A stretch of 64,000 nt of DNA from Paramecium sonneborni (lineage: Eukaryota > Ciliophora > Oligohymenophorea > Peniculida > Parameciidae): positions 194,483-258,482 of the forward strand of contig CAJJDN010000086.1 of the NCBI GenBank assembly GCA_905182985.1, given 5' to 3'. Every line of letters begins with the position of its first letter. Position 1 is the stretch's first letter. The notes under the pieces were generated by a model that saw only the letters and a list, made by a program, of their open reading frames with translations, was not told the DNA's origin and did no database searches. Positions 36,681-49,794 of the stretch are shown here, one piece after another. The position numbers were made by a program, and so were the translations under genes.

Positions 36681-39600
36681 TCAAGCGAAATAATTATAAG
36701 GATTTGACAATTCACTCATTTTTTAAATGAACTCTATATTTATTTACACTTCTTCTATTTCCATCAATTAATTAGCTCTATATAGTTTCAAATAATTTGC
36801 TGCAAACGTCTTTTACTATTATAACAATTTATTCTGTTTTTCCAAAATTACTTTCAGTACTTAATTAATCCATGGTTAAGTATATCGTGGATGAGCCATA
36901 ATCATAGCCATAAGAACTTATTTTCCTATTAGCTCAGTTTCTTTATTTGTAGACTAACTTAAATTTGAAATTTACTTATTTCAAACATATTTCTAATTAA
37001 CAATTTACTTCTTTTAAAGTCATTTATTGAATTAATTATGTAGTTAAATCAAAACATGATTGCATAACTACTTTATTTTCATCTTATAAATATTGTTCAA
37101 TATTTTCAAGGATTTCAGCTCTATTAATATGTAAAATCTCTTTTGTGAGATTCTATGAATAATAATAAAATGAATTACTTTTAAAAATTTTAATTATCTT
37201 ACTCTGACTGTATTAGATGAAACTTTTAATAAGTCTAAAGTTAATTTAATTAAAGCAATTGTACTCTCTTTAAATCTTATATTTGAAAAAATCTGCAATC
37301 CTTTTGTAAGTTATTATAAATTGTTCTCTTCATTTATTGTTAATAAGTATTCAACAATTGGTTAAATTTTTTAAAAGATATATGGATTGATAATAAACTT
37401 TTTAGAATTCCAACATAAAAATAAAGTTTCTATGATATTTATTTTACAATTTATATTTTATTCTTAAAATTAATTTACCAAAATATCTAGTCCTTTAGTA
37501 AATAGTTCAGAATTTTCAAAGATGAAATACTTAGATTTAAACAAAATAGATGTTTATTAAGTAAATTGTTCAATTAAGCCAAGTTCTTATAACAATTCAA
37601 TGTTATGAGGATATTTATTCTATTAATCGATAATAAGAGGAATAAATGTTTAAGCAGCTTTAAGATTTGAATAATCAAAGTTAGTTTATAATATTTCATC
37701 TAATAATTTAATTTATTGGTGTTTCTTAGATTCAATCATAACATAGAATAATTATATCCATCTTAATTTTTTTTTAGCATTTTTTTTTTAAACTTAATCT
37801 ACTAGAGATTATAAGAATTATTCTTATATCTTTAGATCACATCTAGATTAGGCAAAATGCAAAATATACTAAAAGGTTTTAAATTCATCTTTAGATTAAT
37901 CCATAATTATTTTTTCAAATTTATTTATACAATAATCTATAATCTCTTATTTGCATTAACAATCCCAAGAAGAATGTAATGCATGTAATAATCCTGATAA
38001 ATAGATTCTTGAGAATGATTATTGATCTAAATTATTTTGGTCTATCAAATCTTTTGTATGATTGAATAATTCATAATCTGTAATGGCAAATAAATATTTC
38101 AAAAACTAAACTTTTTTATATGATAAATTAAATCTTATAGGAGCTTTCATGTAAGAATAATAAAAGAATTGTTCATTGGCTAAGTTATCAACATCATTAA
38201 ATAAATTTGCAAGAGATTTTTTATCTTAATTAATTTAGAATTGATCTAAAACACTTTAATCAATAATCATTAAATTTATAAATTGATGCCATTACTCTGA
38301 ACTGATAGATTTTAGGATTTTAAATTCTTTCTTAACTTCTTCTCTCTTTATATCAGTATATTTAAGTTAATTATATAATAATATTTTGCCTTTCCTATGA
38401 TGCTCATTCAATTTATAATAGATTTAATCTTCAGGCAATATAAATCTATAAATATTATATTATTCTAGATTTATATTAGCATTTTTAAAATCTTCAGGTT
38501 TTCTGTATTTGTATTTATATGTCTTATTCTTAAAAACACCAATCTAAATTAATCTATATAGTAGTAACTTCCCTAAACTTCGAATATTCAATTCTTAACT
38601 AATACAACAATTAAAGGCTTTTAGAATAACTCTCTCATTAAATTAAGGTAGTGAATCTGTTCTCATTAATAAAAGAGCACAACCATTAGTTATTAATTAT
38701 TAAGATGTAACTGCATCTAAAGGAATATTTAACCAAAGTTCAACTATTTAATATAATCTTTCATTTAAACTCTCTAAATTTCTACTTATTTTTATTTGTT
38801 ATTCCTACCAATGTTGAATTCTTTATTCAAAAATACAATCAACATATTTTTAGATTTCTTAATTTTTTATTATTAAAACTAAAATAATATTTAGTTTATA
38901 CTGTTTTTTCTTTCAAAATCAGCTTCATTTAATTCAACACAAGCTTAAGATATTTTTTTTATTAAATTTAAGAGAATTTAATTAAACTTTGCTCTATTCA
39001 CTTTATCTATCAAATCTAAATATAAAATTATAACACTATACTTTATTAAGCACCATCAAAAATTTAGTAAGATTCTAAAAACATTCCAGGGTATAAATTT
39101 GAAACTGTACTTACAAAATTTGCAAATCCTTTTGTAAAATGATTCTAAAAAAGAGATAGTTTTTATTTTTCAGTTTCATTCAAACTTTCAATGTATTATA
39201 CATTAAACCATTTATTTTTGAAAACTGTTTTTAATTGTTCATAAAATTTTATAAAAAATTCACATAACCATTCCCTGTCCTCTAATAATTCCATTCTCCT
39301 TTATAACCAAATATAATTAAATTTACAATTAAATTCATTAGAATCAAATAAGAATGGAATTGATATTAAGAAGAATCTAAATTTATTTTAAGAAATACTC
39401 TTTATTTTACTGATTCCTTATTTGGCTTCTATAAATTTAATCAATTCTATTATTGAGTAAATATGTATATAACATTTATGCTTAAAATCTATTTTAACAT
39501 GAATTCTTATTAGTATCTGATTATCTAGTTTTCACTTGCAACCATTAACCCAATTTATAAATTTTATCAGAAGTATCGTGCATTAATAACTTAATGATAA

Positions 39601-42488
39601 TAGTAAAACTAGTAGCCAATTTTACATCTATAGCCAATCCATTATTAACATAAACAGGTACAAAATCAATACAAAATTTAATAATCTAAATAATAATCAA
39701 ATTATTATACTTCATCATACATATTATTTAAAACAGCAAAACAATATTAGTCTTAGAATTTTTTAAAAACTTCACTTGAATTTTCATCATATTATTTCAT
39801 TCTAAAATATAGGGGTTTTAAAAATGCATGGATGGTGTCGATATTTAAAGACAAAATCTTTCTGATTTTCAGCTCTATCTATTAACAACTTTATTTTGAA
39901 TCCAATTAATATTGTTATTCATATTGTTATAAAAAGTCATTCTATAAATAATCAAGAAAAGATTAGTTTTCTTTTTTTTAAGCAATAATTTCTCTAATTT
40001 ATTGAAGACTAGGATAATAATAATCATCCATAATTTATTTGATAAATTCTTAATCATCAATATCTTACCATTTTGGTAAATATTTCTCATTTTTTCCTTT
40101 TTATTTTAGTTTTAACCAATCTAACTAAACTTTAGGATCATTAGTAAATTAAAAATCTTTAATATGGATCACTGCTTAACTCATGAGTAGACTTTCTAAA
40201 ATATTTTAACCTGCTTATTATATTTTAGTTTCCTCATGTTTCAAACTTAAATCAATTATGCATTTAAATTTTTAATAATACTATTTATTTACACCTCCTG
40301 TAAACTAAATAATTTCATAAATTATAATTAAATAATTTCTTATTGTTGTAATATTTGAAATATTAAATTCGAAATGATCTTTAGTTTTTCTCAAGAGTTG
40401 ATTTTCAATAATAGTCAAAACATCCTTCAAAACATTAGGATCTCTTAAAATTATTGCTTATAACACTAATACAAAATTATCAGATAGATTATTAAGTATT
40501 TTATCATCTAAATAATTACATAAAATATTGACTATTTCTTTGTAATTTGATTTAGAACATTAAAATATAAAATTGTAAAATTTATTTCTCGATGAAAAGA
40601 GAATTTCTGAGCCTCTCTGACTTCTATGATATTTTAGATCACTATATTCAAAAGTTGAAACATATTTTCTAAAAGCTTCTAATGCCAAATCACTAATTTC
40701 TTAAGTGATTTAATAAAAATTAATACCCTCAATTAACATTTCTAATAATTCAAATTATGAATACCTTCTTTTAGATTAAGATTTGGGTATTCAATTTCTA
40801 AATCTTTGATATCATAAATAGGAATATGTTGGAAAAGTATATCATAAAATCTCCATATATATTCACCATTTTCAAAAATGAAATTAGTGGTTTGCCTTAA
40901 AATAAATGGGATGTAATTGATTATTTAAGGATATTAATCAAATTTTATAGCTGGCTGAAAAATTTTCTCAATAATGTAAATAATGAGTAAAGGTTTAATA
41001 TCATCTCTTTCTAAAGCTAATTAAATCTACTCCATAAGATAAGGCAAAATTTCCTTTGGTTTCAATATACATAAAGACTTATCACTTAATTATGATATTT
41101 ACTTAATAAATTCCTGCTACTTATTTTTTATATTTGCTTTTTTGATAAATTAAGTATTTTAAATGTGGTTTGACTATAGAAATAAATTTATCAATTCCTT
41201 CTTAATCAATCATAAATTCTTTTTTCTCAAATATTTTATCTTTATCATTATTATCTTCATCTACTTCTAATTCATCTTCTTCTTCTTCTTCATTTACTTC
41301 ATTTGTCTCTTCATCTTTTTCAAGTAATTGTTCATCCTTTGTAAATACATTATCTTTATAATATAAATATAACTATACTGTCTAATATATTCTCTTATTC
41401 TTAATTTTTTTCTGGATAATCCTTTTAAGCTTGTACTCTTTCAACAAATGCTTTAACAAAAATATAAAAAAAGGAGAAAACAAAATCATTTGTTGTTGCA
41501 TTATTTGGATGAATCAAATCAGAAATAACTAAAAACATTCTTTCAATAGTATCCCAAACTTTATTTCTAATTTATGATGATCCAATTAAGTAGACTAATG
41601 GTTAAATAAATTCTGAAGGTCTCATGTTACCTTAAGGAATTTTAATTTGATTCCTATTTGTTTAGTTTTAGACATTCAATAATAGTACAATAAAGCTATT
41701 ATAGATATCTTCTAAAAGAAAATCCAAATAATTATCTATAGGTAAATCAGGACGACAACTAAATATCTAAAATGTAAATTATACCATATTAATTATGCTA
41801 TTAAGACAGAATCCATTTATTTCATTACATAAGAATATTTTTTAAACTCAATCAACATTTCAAAACTCTTTTTGTAAGTTGAAATTGGTTCAGATTTATC
41901 AACTCTAAATAATTTATGATTTAGATTCTCTCCTTATAAATATTTATCTATTAATAATGGGTAATAACTTGATGGAATTAAGTTACGAAACAATCCAAAA
42001 AATCTATTTATAAATCTAAAATGTTACTCTTATAAACATTAAATTCCTCTTATTATTTATTAATCAGCATTATCGAAAGTTGCATCTAAACCATTCTAGT
42101 CCACTTCACCATAAATTTATTACAAGTCCTCATATTTAATCTCAATATTATCATTTATCGTCTTTATAATTGAGGACAGAAAAAATTTTATTCTTTTTGG
42201 AATCCATGAAGTTTAAAATAAATGTTTTGTGCTATAAACATACTTTTGAAGACTATATTCTATTAATAAAGCAAAAAGTTTTTCCTTGTCCATTTATATC
42301 TCCTTCTCTTTTTCCTCTTTATTAAAACAATGTACAGAATAAAAGCTTTACAGAGATCTAATATCTACAGACAATCTATAAAGAGAATTCTCAATTAATG
42401 TTTTCTCTAATCTTTTTGTTAATCTATCATACTCCAGAGATCTTTCGTTTTGTATTAGTTATACACATTTAGGTAAAAGATGTAACAT
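36681..42488 (-). CDS. BLM10/PA200-type proteasome activator
   Basis: A giant HEAT-repeat protein, about 1850-1900 residues after removing several small introns not all placed here. ATG at 42488 ('MLHLLPKCVQLIQNERSLEY'), TGA 36681-36683. Proteins of this family cap the 20S proteasome as a single-chain dome. Evidence is the overall size and all-helical repeat composition, a middle segment 'NKVWDTIERMFLVISDL' like the conserved BLM10 region, and above all the C terminus. There the pattern 'MAMIMAHPRYTQPWINQVL' parallels the family's 'Y..P.W.P..L' helix, and the protein ends ...YNYFA, close to the PA200 ending YYA that docks in the 20S pocket. An acidic Glu/Asp run is encoded at about 41255-41345. 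Moderately sure. Confidence 0.7.
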
Positions 42489-42991
42489 TTTTATTTTCAA
42501 ATATTTTATATATTAATATCATTATCATCAATACAAAATTATCCCAATCTGAAAAATACAACTTTTTTATACATTAACAAATACTTCTAATTTCCTAAAA
42601 TTAATTATATAATGTTAAAAAATAGTTAAAATATAAGAACATGATTGTTTTAATTAAACATTCTTCAATTCTTTGAAATTATTAAAATATATGTAAAATT
42701 CTAACAATTTAATTTATTTACTTTTCAAACAGATTTATGTTTCTTTTTATATTGCCACTTATTTTTACTAAAAACAATTAAATCAGATAGTGATTAGCAT
42801 AATGAAGTCTTCAATAAAATAAAGATTCTATATAAAAAAATAATTATTAATTTATGATAGACTTTTAATTGATAGCTTATATAAAAGAATTAAAGTTAAA
42901 TTAGTTAGTGAATGATTAATATTAATTATTATTATTTAATAAAAAAATAGATAATATTTTTTGCCATATGAAAATATTATAAATGTGCTTT
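42489..42991. other. AT-rich spacer
   Basis: 503 nt between the ATG of the PA200-like gene and the 3' end of the oxygenase gene, both minus-strand. Only short A/T-rich frames are present. I see no gene, RNA fold or repeat that I can support. Confidence 0.5.
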
Positions 42992-44171
42992 TCATAATTT
43001 TAATTTGATGGCTTCTAATTCTTATTAAACTTAATCGAAAGCTTTGATTGGTTTATATTTAGGAGGTAATCCAGGTTTAGCAAACTTATCTAATGGTTGA
43101 AGTGTAACATCTGAATTAATATGTGAAAATAGAGTAGATGAAACTCTCCAAGTACTCTTTCCTGCTTTTTTATTTTCTTCATATTTTTTTCTTGCTTCTT
43201 CTGTATAAATAACCTAAATAGATGAGTATATAAAATACTTCATGATATCCACATGTTACATATCCACCAGTTAATAAATCAAATTAAGCTCCAGCTTATA
43301 ATAATAAATGTCCCTCTGGAACAGCTACAGAGATTCTCTCTCCATTTCTTAACCAAACATATAAACCAGGATAACGACTTTTACCATGAATAGTTAAGAA
43401 ATTCAAATCATAATGAAATCCTGCAAAAATGGTTCCTGGTTTATGTCTATCTAGATCAGAACCTGTTGGAGCAAGTAAATGAGGAGCATTTTACATTCTA
43501 CTTGTAAAAGAGTCAGATGGAATACTCATACCAATAGCAGCCATTTCTGCTACTGTTAAACATCCATTTATCATCATTTTACCCCATTATTCCATTCTCT
43601 CTCCAAATTATGGAACATCTTTAGGTCTAAATCTTGGAGGAGTAAAACTATATGAATATTTATATAATAATAATACTCCTCATCTTTAATTCGTTTACCT
43701 GAATCATCAATAGGCCAAAAAAATCTCCATTTGGCATCCTTTGAATTAGTATTAAACAATTACATAAGGAGCTGGTTATGGAGTCAAAGCTTCATTTTCT
43801 TTAGTGTATTATCTTACAACATTATTATGAGTTCTAGCTTTTTCAACGAACTCTGGTGTTGCTCCAACTTAATAAGCATAATTTGGAAAGATATCTTCAA
43901 CCTTAAGAGATATAAATTATGTAAATACTGTTTCATTATTATAAAATTTAGCAGCTCTAGATTCAAAATACTTTTCCATCATGTCTAAAAAATCGACATT
44001 ATGACGATCATTAACTCTTGGATCTTTAATACAGACAGCACCATAATTATGTAATGCTTCTGCTACTTAAGCACATTATGCTGAAGAGTCACCCTTTTTA
44101 GCAAGGAAAGATGTAACATCAACCACAGGTACAGATTTAGCAAATCTATATACAAATCTTGTTGTAAACAT
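42992..44171 (-). CDS. 2-oxoglutarate/Fe(II)-dependent oxygenase, isopenicillin-N-synthase type
   Basis: ATG at 44171, TGA 42992-42994, introns 43739-43763 (25), 43648-43676 (29) and 43214-43238 (25 nt); exactly 367 codons. The plant/fungal 2OG oxygenase layout is visible: a non-haem N-terminal domain ('VPVVDVTSFLAKKG'), then the iron facial triad His and Asp in 'GFHYDLNFLTIHGKSRYPGL' and the distal His in 'CGYHEV', followed by an Arg in 'STWRVSSTL' for 2OG binding. 'YVWLRNGERISVAVPEGHLL' is the family's beta-core. The substrate cannot be told. It is divergent from the enhancer-of-polycomb-like gene, 166 nt between ATGs. Confidence 0.85.
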
Positions 44172-44337
44172 TTTAATAAATTAATAATATGTCATTCAAT
44201 TAAAAAGGCATCGCTATTTATACTTAGATATTTGATCAGTAATATTATCATTCACTTTAATATATATGAAATGTTCTATTGAATTTTGTTTCTTTGACTT
44301 TTTGTATATAAATTAAACAAAATTAAATCTTAAAATT
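44172..44337. promoter_or_regulatory. Shared upstream region of divergent oxygenase and EPL-like genes
   Basis: 166 nt between two divergent start codons. It must carry both promoters if the starts are right. No distinct motif. Confidence 0.3.
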
Positions 44338-45703
44338 ATGAAGAACATTGATCCGAATGCAGTTTTTGTAAAATAAGAAAAATGGGATTTTGAATAGTCC
44401 GAAGTATTCATTTCAAATAAGTATAGTCAATTCCTTGTAAATCAATTGAAGTACCTAATTTTGTCACTATTCCAACTGTTACTTAGACCAACATCTAATT
44501 GCCCATTGTTTACATTCACTCTAATATAGTGTACCCTGATGAAAATGAATACTCTTGTGATGAAGAAGACTTAGAAGCTGGCATTGACCCAAAAGTAATG
44601 CAGCAATTGGATCTTAGGCGTCATCTCAATACTAATCGTAATTATTCTAAACAATATTCATTACTCAATACCTTTGAATATGATGAAACTTATTATAACA
44701 ACAAAGTTGAAAGACTATAAAGGCCACTTTTGAGAGTCTTCATGCGTGCACAAGAGAATGAGTAAATTGTTTATTGCAAATTAGTTATCGTATGAATGTA
44801 GCTTTTAGACCAAGCAAGGCTTACAAATAAAAACGATAAAAACATTTAGACATATAATCTATTGATGTTGCCAGAGAAATCTTATTAAATGAAAATTTAA
44901 TTGCACTTAATCTCCTAAGATAAATTAAACAAAGAGAATTGTTAAAACTACAACTAATCAAAGAAGAAGAGTTTAATTTTATTAATACTTTTAATAATTG
45001 CAATGATTTATTTGGAAACTTAAAAGAACTTAAACGTTTCTATAAACCAGAAGAATAAATGGAATAACAAAAAGATAACAGAAATAAAATCTTTGAATCC
45101 TGTTCAAATAATGAATGTTCTTATCAATTTTATTCAATGTCCTTATCTACTGATCTTATTGATTTTATGGATGAATAATATCAATCAATCAAAGATAAGT
45201 CTGTTATATGGCCAAAAAATCCTACTATGCTCCAATCATGGGATGTTGATATCTATACTAAATTAGGAGTTCATCAATTAAATAAACAACTCATTTATAC
45301 AAACAACAATAGAACCTTATTAATTGCTGATAAAACTAAAAAAAATAAAAAAAAAGTTAAACTTATGCTCATCGATCGCAATAGAGCTTCCATCTTTGAT
45401 GGAGTTAGGGCTAATTTTGATCATTTTTATGCTCATTATTAAAAAATTAATCAAAAACAAGAATAAACTATTGATTAATAAAGAAAAGAATGCTACAAAA
45501 TTAGATTTGAAAAATAAAAAAAAGAACATTAACTCAAATTATAATAAAAGAAAGAAGAATTAAGATAATCTCTTAGATTCAAGATGAGAATTCTGTAAGA
45601 TTTAGATCAACCTATTTGCACTATTAAAATTAAACATTCAGATGATTTAAAATTTTAGTTAGTTAAAGAAATTCACTTTAACTCCTCAGTTATACTTATA
45701 TGA
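44338..45703 (+). CDS. Enhancer-of-polycomb-like protein (candidate NuA4/TIP60 subunit)
   Basis: ATG at 44338, introns 44404-44426 (23) and 44762-44784 (23 nt); exactly 440 codons. The N-terminal third contains an acidic patch 'DENEYSCDEEDLEAGID' and the following 'VAFRPSKAYKQKRQKHLD', then a long Lys/Leu/Gln helix. This is the order of the EPcA domain in Epl1/EPC, scaffold of the NuA4 acetyltransferase core. The C-terminal half has coiled-coil Lys/Glu/Gln repeats and a Trp-containing 'WDVDIYTKLGVHQLNK'. The assignment rests on pattern resemblance and is moderate. The coding sequence is richer in GC third positions than its neighbours. Confidence 0.6.
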
Positions 45704-45818
45704 TCTAACTTAGCTAGAGAGATACGAAAATAATTGTGATTTGTATATTTTTACTTTACTTTGTAATTTTTTATAAGTGTGGTTTTCTTAATTTAAATAA
45801 GATTTAAATTATTTTATT

Positions 45819-46237
45819 ATGGCAGAAGTTGAGCAATTATCAGAAGAACTCACAACCTTAAAAAGAGTCGTATAGACATCATTACATAGAGGATTATTAG
45901 CAAAGGGTGTCCACGAAGTATGCAAAGCCATTGAAAGCAAGCAAGTATAATTTATCAATACTTTTCTTAATAGGCAAAATTCGTGGTCTTAGCTGATGAT
46001 TGCACAGAAGACACTTACAAGAAATTGATTGTTGCTTTGGCTAAATAATTCTAAATACCTGTCTGGAGAGTGGAAAAAGGAGCTTTGTTGGGAGAATGGA
46101 TCGGCATTTCTAAATTCCTTACCAAAACCAAAAAGATCAAATCAAGAAAATGTTCTTCTGTTGCACTTAAAGATTTTGCAATTGAAGTTAGTGAAAATGA
46201 AAAATTATTTGTCGAAAATAAAATTAAGGGATTGTGA
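45819..46237 (+). CDS. 40S ribosomal protein eS12
   Basis: Small-subunit ribosomal protein with an L7Ae/L30e-type fold. ATG at 45819, one 29-nt intron at 45945-45973, exactly 130 codons (129 residues), the normal size. Recognisable features are 'LHRGLLAKGVHEVCKAIE', 'FVVLADDCTEDTYKKLI', 'IPVWRVEKGALLGEWIG' and a basic 'TKTKKIKSRKCSS'. Codon choice is noticeably richer in C-ending and GC codons than neighbouring genes, as expected of a highly expressed gene. It lies 115 nt downstream of the EPL-like gene. Confidence 0.95.
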
Positions 46238-46362
46238 AGTTATTTTAACATATCGTACATTTAAATACAATATTGAATTCAATATTTATTTGTTAATCTA
46301 AATATTATCCATACTCATTCCTAATCCTTATTTAGATTCCATTTTATTTATTAATAAAATTT

Positions 46363-47158
46363 ATGATTTCAGAATAACTTAAATCAGGACCATCAACTAA
46401 ATAATTTAATAGTGATGATACTCTCAGAATTGGTGAGTGCACTGTTCATAAAAGATAACTAGAAGCTTTTTGCACTTCTTGTCATGTGTATATTAATTTA
46501 ATTATACTAGTCTTATTTGTCCAACTTGTTTAATGTTTGGAGATCACAAAGGTCATTTAGTAGATTAAATGGATAAAGCTACCAAAGATATTAGATCATC
46601 TATGGATCAAGCTGCTAAAGATGGTAATCCAATTTTTATTATATCAAACTTAGGAATCTTGAGATTAGAAAAAACAGAAACTGTTCTTGTAGATATTAGA
46701 CATACTAAATTAACATTTGAAGAATCAAAATAAAAGGTATTGAAAGAAGTCGAATAAACTTTTGCTGCCATCTTCAAATTAATTAAGCAAAGAAAAGATG
46801 AAGTTATCAATTTGATTAATTAACATTATGAAATTTAAGTTAATAACATTGATACTTAAGAATAAATTTGGATGGATAAATAATCTAGAGCATATGATGT
46901 AATCAAATTAGCTAAATCTACTAATGATTATCAACTATTGGAAAAAGCTACATATATTTTAGAAAGTAATTCTTATTCATTATTAGAGGTCTCGAAATTT
47001 TAAGACAAACGCCGACCTATAAGAATGTTTATATTGTCAATTCTATTGATACAACGTTTAATTTAAATAACATTTCATTAAATCTATCGGAATTCTAGAA
47101 AGGGCTTTAAAATTGGATAAAATTGGGAGATTCTGTGCTTATACAATTTAAATGTTGA
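46363..47158 (+). CDS. B-box zinc-finger protein
   Basis: ATG at 46363, introns 46488-46510 (23) and 46966-46988 (23 nt, 3' site GAG); exactly 250 codons. A B-box type zinc finger lies at residues about 24-60: Cys/His in 'CTVHKRQLEAFC', 'CHVLICPTC' and 'GDHKGH'. It is followed by a helical coiled coil of about 120 residues and a small C-terminal domain ('TPTYKNVYIVNS...'). There is no RING in front and no PRY/SPRY behind, so it is not a classical TRIM ligase. Protein-protein interaction is the likely role. Confidence 0.8.
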
Positions 47159-47297
47159 ATAATTCAATTAAATTATATGTTTATTTATTTATCCAAAATG
47201 AAATGATTTATATAAATATCTATCTAAACTTGATATGCATATAGATATATATCAAGTTTGAGCAATTTGATATTTTCTGATAATTGAAACTGAGTAT

Positions 47298-48320
47298 TCA
47301 TAAGCCTGCTAAAAACAAAAGAGTTGGTATTGGAAATACTAATAAACATAAATTTGGGTTGACATGTTAAAATGACCATATTAGAGATCCCAAAAGGAAC
47401 TATCTTATATTAATAGATTGATAATATATTCCAAATATATAAGCAGCTACACAACTTAATAATAGAATAATTAAGTATAAAAAATGAGATAATGTAAGTA
47501 TTTCTTTTCTTTATACTGCTGAATGTAGAACAACTCCAAATAGAATAGAATTAAATAATCTGTAAATCAAACCTTCAACTTATGGGATGACTGCGACTTA
47601 ATTTTAATATCAATTGATACTTATTAAAATTGAAATTAAAGCTTATTCATACTTTAATTTTGTATGTATAACTTTGACACCTTCAGGATACTCTCCTGAT
47701 AATATTTCTGCTTAAATAATTTCTCCCATCTATTTATCAAAATCACCAATTTTAAATGGAATTGAAACATGAGGTTTTATCTAATTTTGTTAATATTCAC
47801 TATTGTCTTCATAAATAATTGATATATTCTAAGTATTAGGCCTCTTTTATTGATCTATATGTGAGATTAATTTAGAATTAACACTTGCATCCTATGGTCG
47901 ACCCTTTTCTAATAAAATTGTATTCTTTAACGTAACTCCTAATTGTGTTAATAGACTCTTCTCAGTTTTCTGTATGAATGCATATTAGCTCTCTCCAGTG
48001 ACATAGTCAAAGATTTATACAGCTTCAATAGTAGGTTGTACATTTTCTGCAGAGGTTGCTGTAGCACCTTCTCTAGCATGATGTATTAGGATGGCAGGAT
48101 TTCCTTGATGTTTTTCTTATTGATAAGTATCTTTGGTTCTAAAAAATTCTTTAATCCATAAAAAACTGATTATTCCTACCATCATCCAAGGAAATTCTGT
48201 AATAAGTGTTCCGAATATAAATAATTTGGCACAATCATGTATTGAATCTCCCAGTTCGTCTACTTGAAAGAGAAGAGCAAAAGAGGAAGAAGTTAAGAGT
48301 AATATTATTTCAATAAGCAT
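47298..48320 (-). CDS. Multi-pass membrane protein of unknown function, 332 residues
   Basis: ATG at 48320, TGA 47298-47300, one 24-nt intron at 47597-47620 that carries an in-frame TGA; spliced length is exactly 333 codons. It begins with a hydrophobic segment ('MLIEIILLLTSSSFALLF'), has a second span at about 45-65 ('EFPWMMVGIISFLWIKEFF'), a soluble middle domain of about 130 residues, and three to four spans at the C terminus ('FLYLIILLLSCVAAYIFG', 'NLCLLVFPIPTLLFLAG'). I do not recognise a family. The topology (soluble loop between N- and C-terminal spans) recalls TMEM43-like proteins, but sequence support is lacking. Confidence 0.7.
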
Positions 48321-48815
48321 ATATTTAATAATGTATTAATTTAAGGGCATTGAGAACCTCTGAAATAATTATCAAATTTCAAAAACCAAAAAAACTTAAA
48401 CAATCTTAATTATTTAAACATATAATAAACAATCAAGAATTTTACTTTTATGCTCCTATTCATCATTACCTATTAATTACTATATATTAAAATTATAATC
48501 TTAACTTAAAAAGTTTTTATCACAATACAAAACATCTTATAGACCAAACTAATTAAACTGTTTCTTAATCAATTTTTTTTTTTATTTAAAAGAATTCTAA
48601 AAAAAATTCCCTAATTTTTATTTAAAACTCTTTTTTAAAATGAGAATTTCTTACTAGATTAAATTTTTGGAATTTCACTTTTCTCATTTTTCAACAGATT
48701 ACTTTGATATATGGAAAAATTGGCTATCTGATTCAGTTTTTGTATATCCTTATTTTTCTTTAAAATGAATAAAATTTTTATATTTCTAAATTAATAATGA
48801 TTTATTATTTTATTT
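48321..48815. other. AT-rich spacer
   Basis: 495 nt between two divergent genes, with T and A tracts (for example a T10 run near 48572). No supported feature apart from presumed promoters. Confidence 0.5.
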
Positions 48816-49740
48816 ATGAATAAACAAAAATAAACAATAATACCTTCTGATTGGATTAACTAGATTAAATCAGCCTTAGATCCCCTTGCTCATTCCTAAA
48901 CATATATCAAGCATTTGAGAGATGGTATGTAATAATAATAATTACTTTGAATTAAGAATACTTTAATCACATAATAAAACCTTGAAAATTAGATTAGGGG
49001 TATATCAAGCAGAAAAAATAACAAATTCTTAAATATCTAAATATATAGAACCAAATTAAGCTAAAGATAAAAAATCATATGATATTACCAACCCAAATAA
49101 AAATTAACAGTAAGTTATAATATTATAAACAAATAAAGAACAAATTAAGGAAATTTAATAGAGGATAATTTGAACATATAAATAGAATAAATTCAGGAAT
49201 TATTAGAATTGATAAATTAATTGAAAAAATAAAATATAGAGTTGCATGAATAACTAAAATAGAAAATTTCAAATACAAAATAGACTTCAATTGTAATACC
49301 TCATAAATTTGAAGGACATGATTATGTTGGTGATTAGTTATTGATAGGTAAATCTACATTACATGGTGTTAAGAAAATATCTAATGAACCTTATCATAAA
49401 TCTTCTTTGAATTAATAAAGTTCATAAAAAGATCGGTATAAAGAAAATTGAGTAATTTAGATAAATTTAAAATTTGATAAATGAAAAAAAGCATTTAGAA
49501 TAAGAGATAATCCATCTGAAAGAAACAGGAAAGATTAGAAAGCCTAAATTAGAAGGATAGGATTTAGAAAGCATTATAAAGAGATATGAGAAAAATAAAA
49601 CAATGTTTTCTGCTTAATAACAATTCAACAAATAATTAAAATAATAGGAAGACTTAAAAGACTAGTATATGTAAGCACTAATAGAGGAAACTTATTTATT
49701 GCATTAGCAATTAAGATTGATGACATAATAAAAGTCTTGA
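48816..49740 (+). CDS. Coiled-coil protein, 280 residues
   Basis: ATG at 48816, introns 48929-48956 (28), 49110-49138 (29, ending AAG) and 49436-49460 (25 nt); exactly 281 codons. It starts 'MNKQKQTIIPSDWINQIKSA'. Two coiled-coil segments are evident ('NIQIEQIQELLELINQLKKQ' and 'INEKKHLEQEIIHLKET') separated by a polar linker with 'EGHDYVGDQLL'. It is rich in Gln from TAA/TAG codons. No catalytic motif. Proteins like this are common in ciliate basal bodies and axonemes, but nothing specific identifies it. It is convergent with the debranching enzyme gene. Confidence 0.7.
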
Positions 49741-49794
49741 TTATAAAATTATAAATCTAATTGAAATTAGATTATGAATAAAATAATCAAATTT

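Noticed and set aside
43731..43988. 85-residue plus-strand frame
   Set aside because: Antisense to the 2OG oxygenase exons, whose minus-strand reading carries the iron-binding motif and restores frame with three introns.
45320..45563. Overlapping 69- and 79-residue frames
   Set aside because: Shadows of the Lys-rich part of the enhancer-of-polycomb-like gene in other frames.
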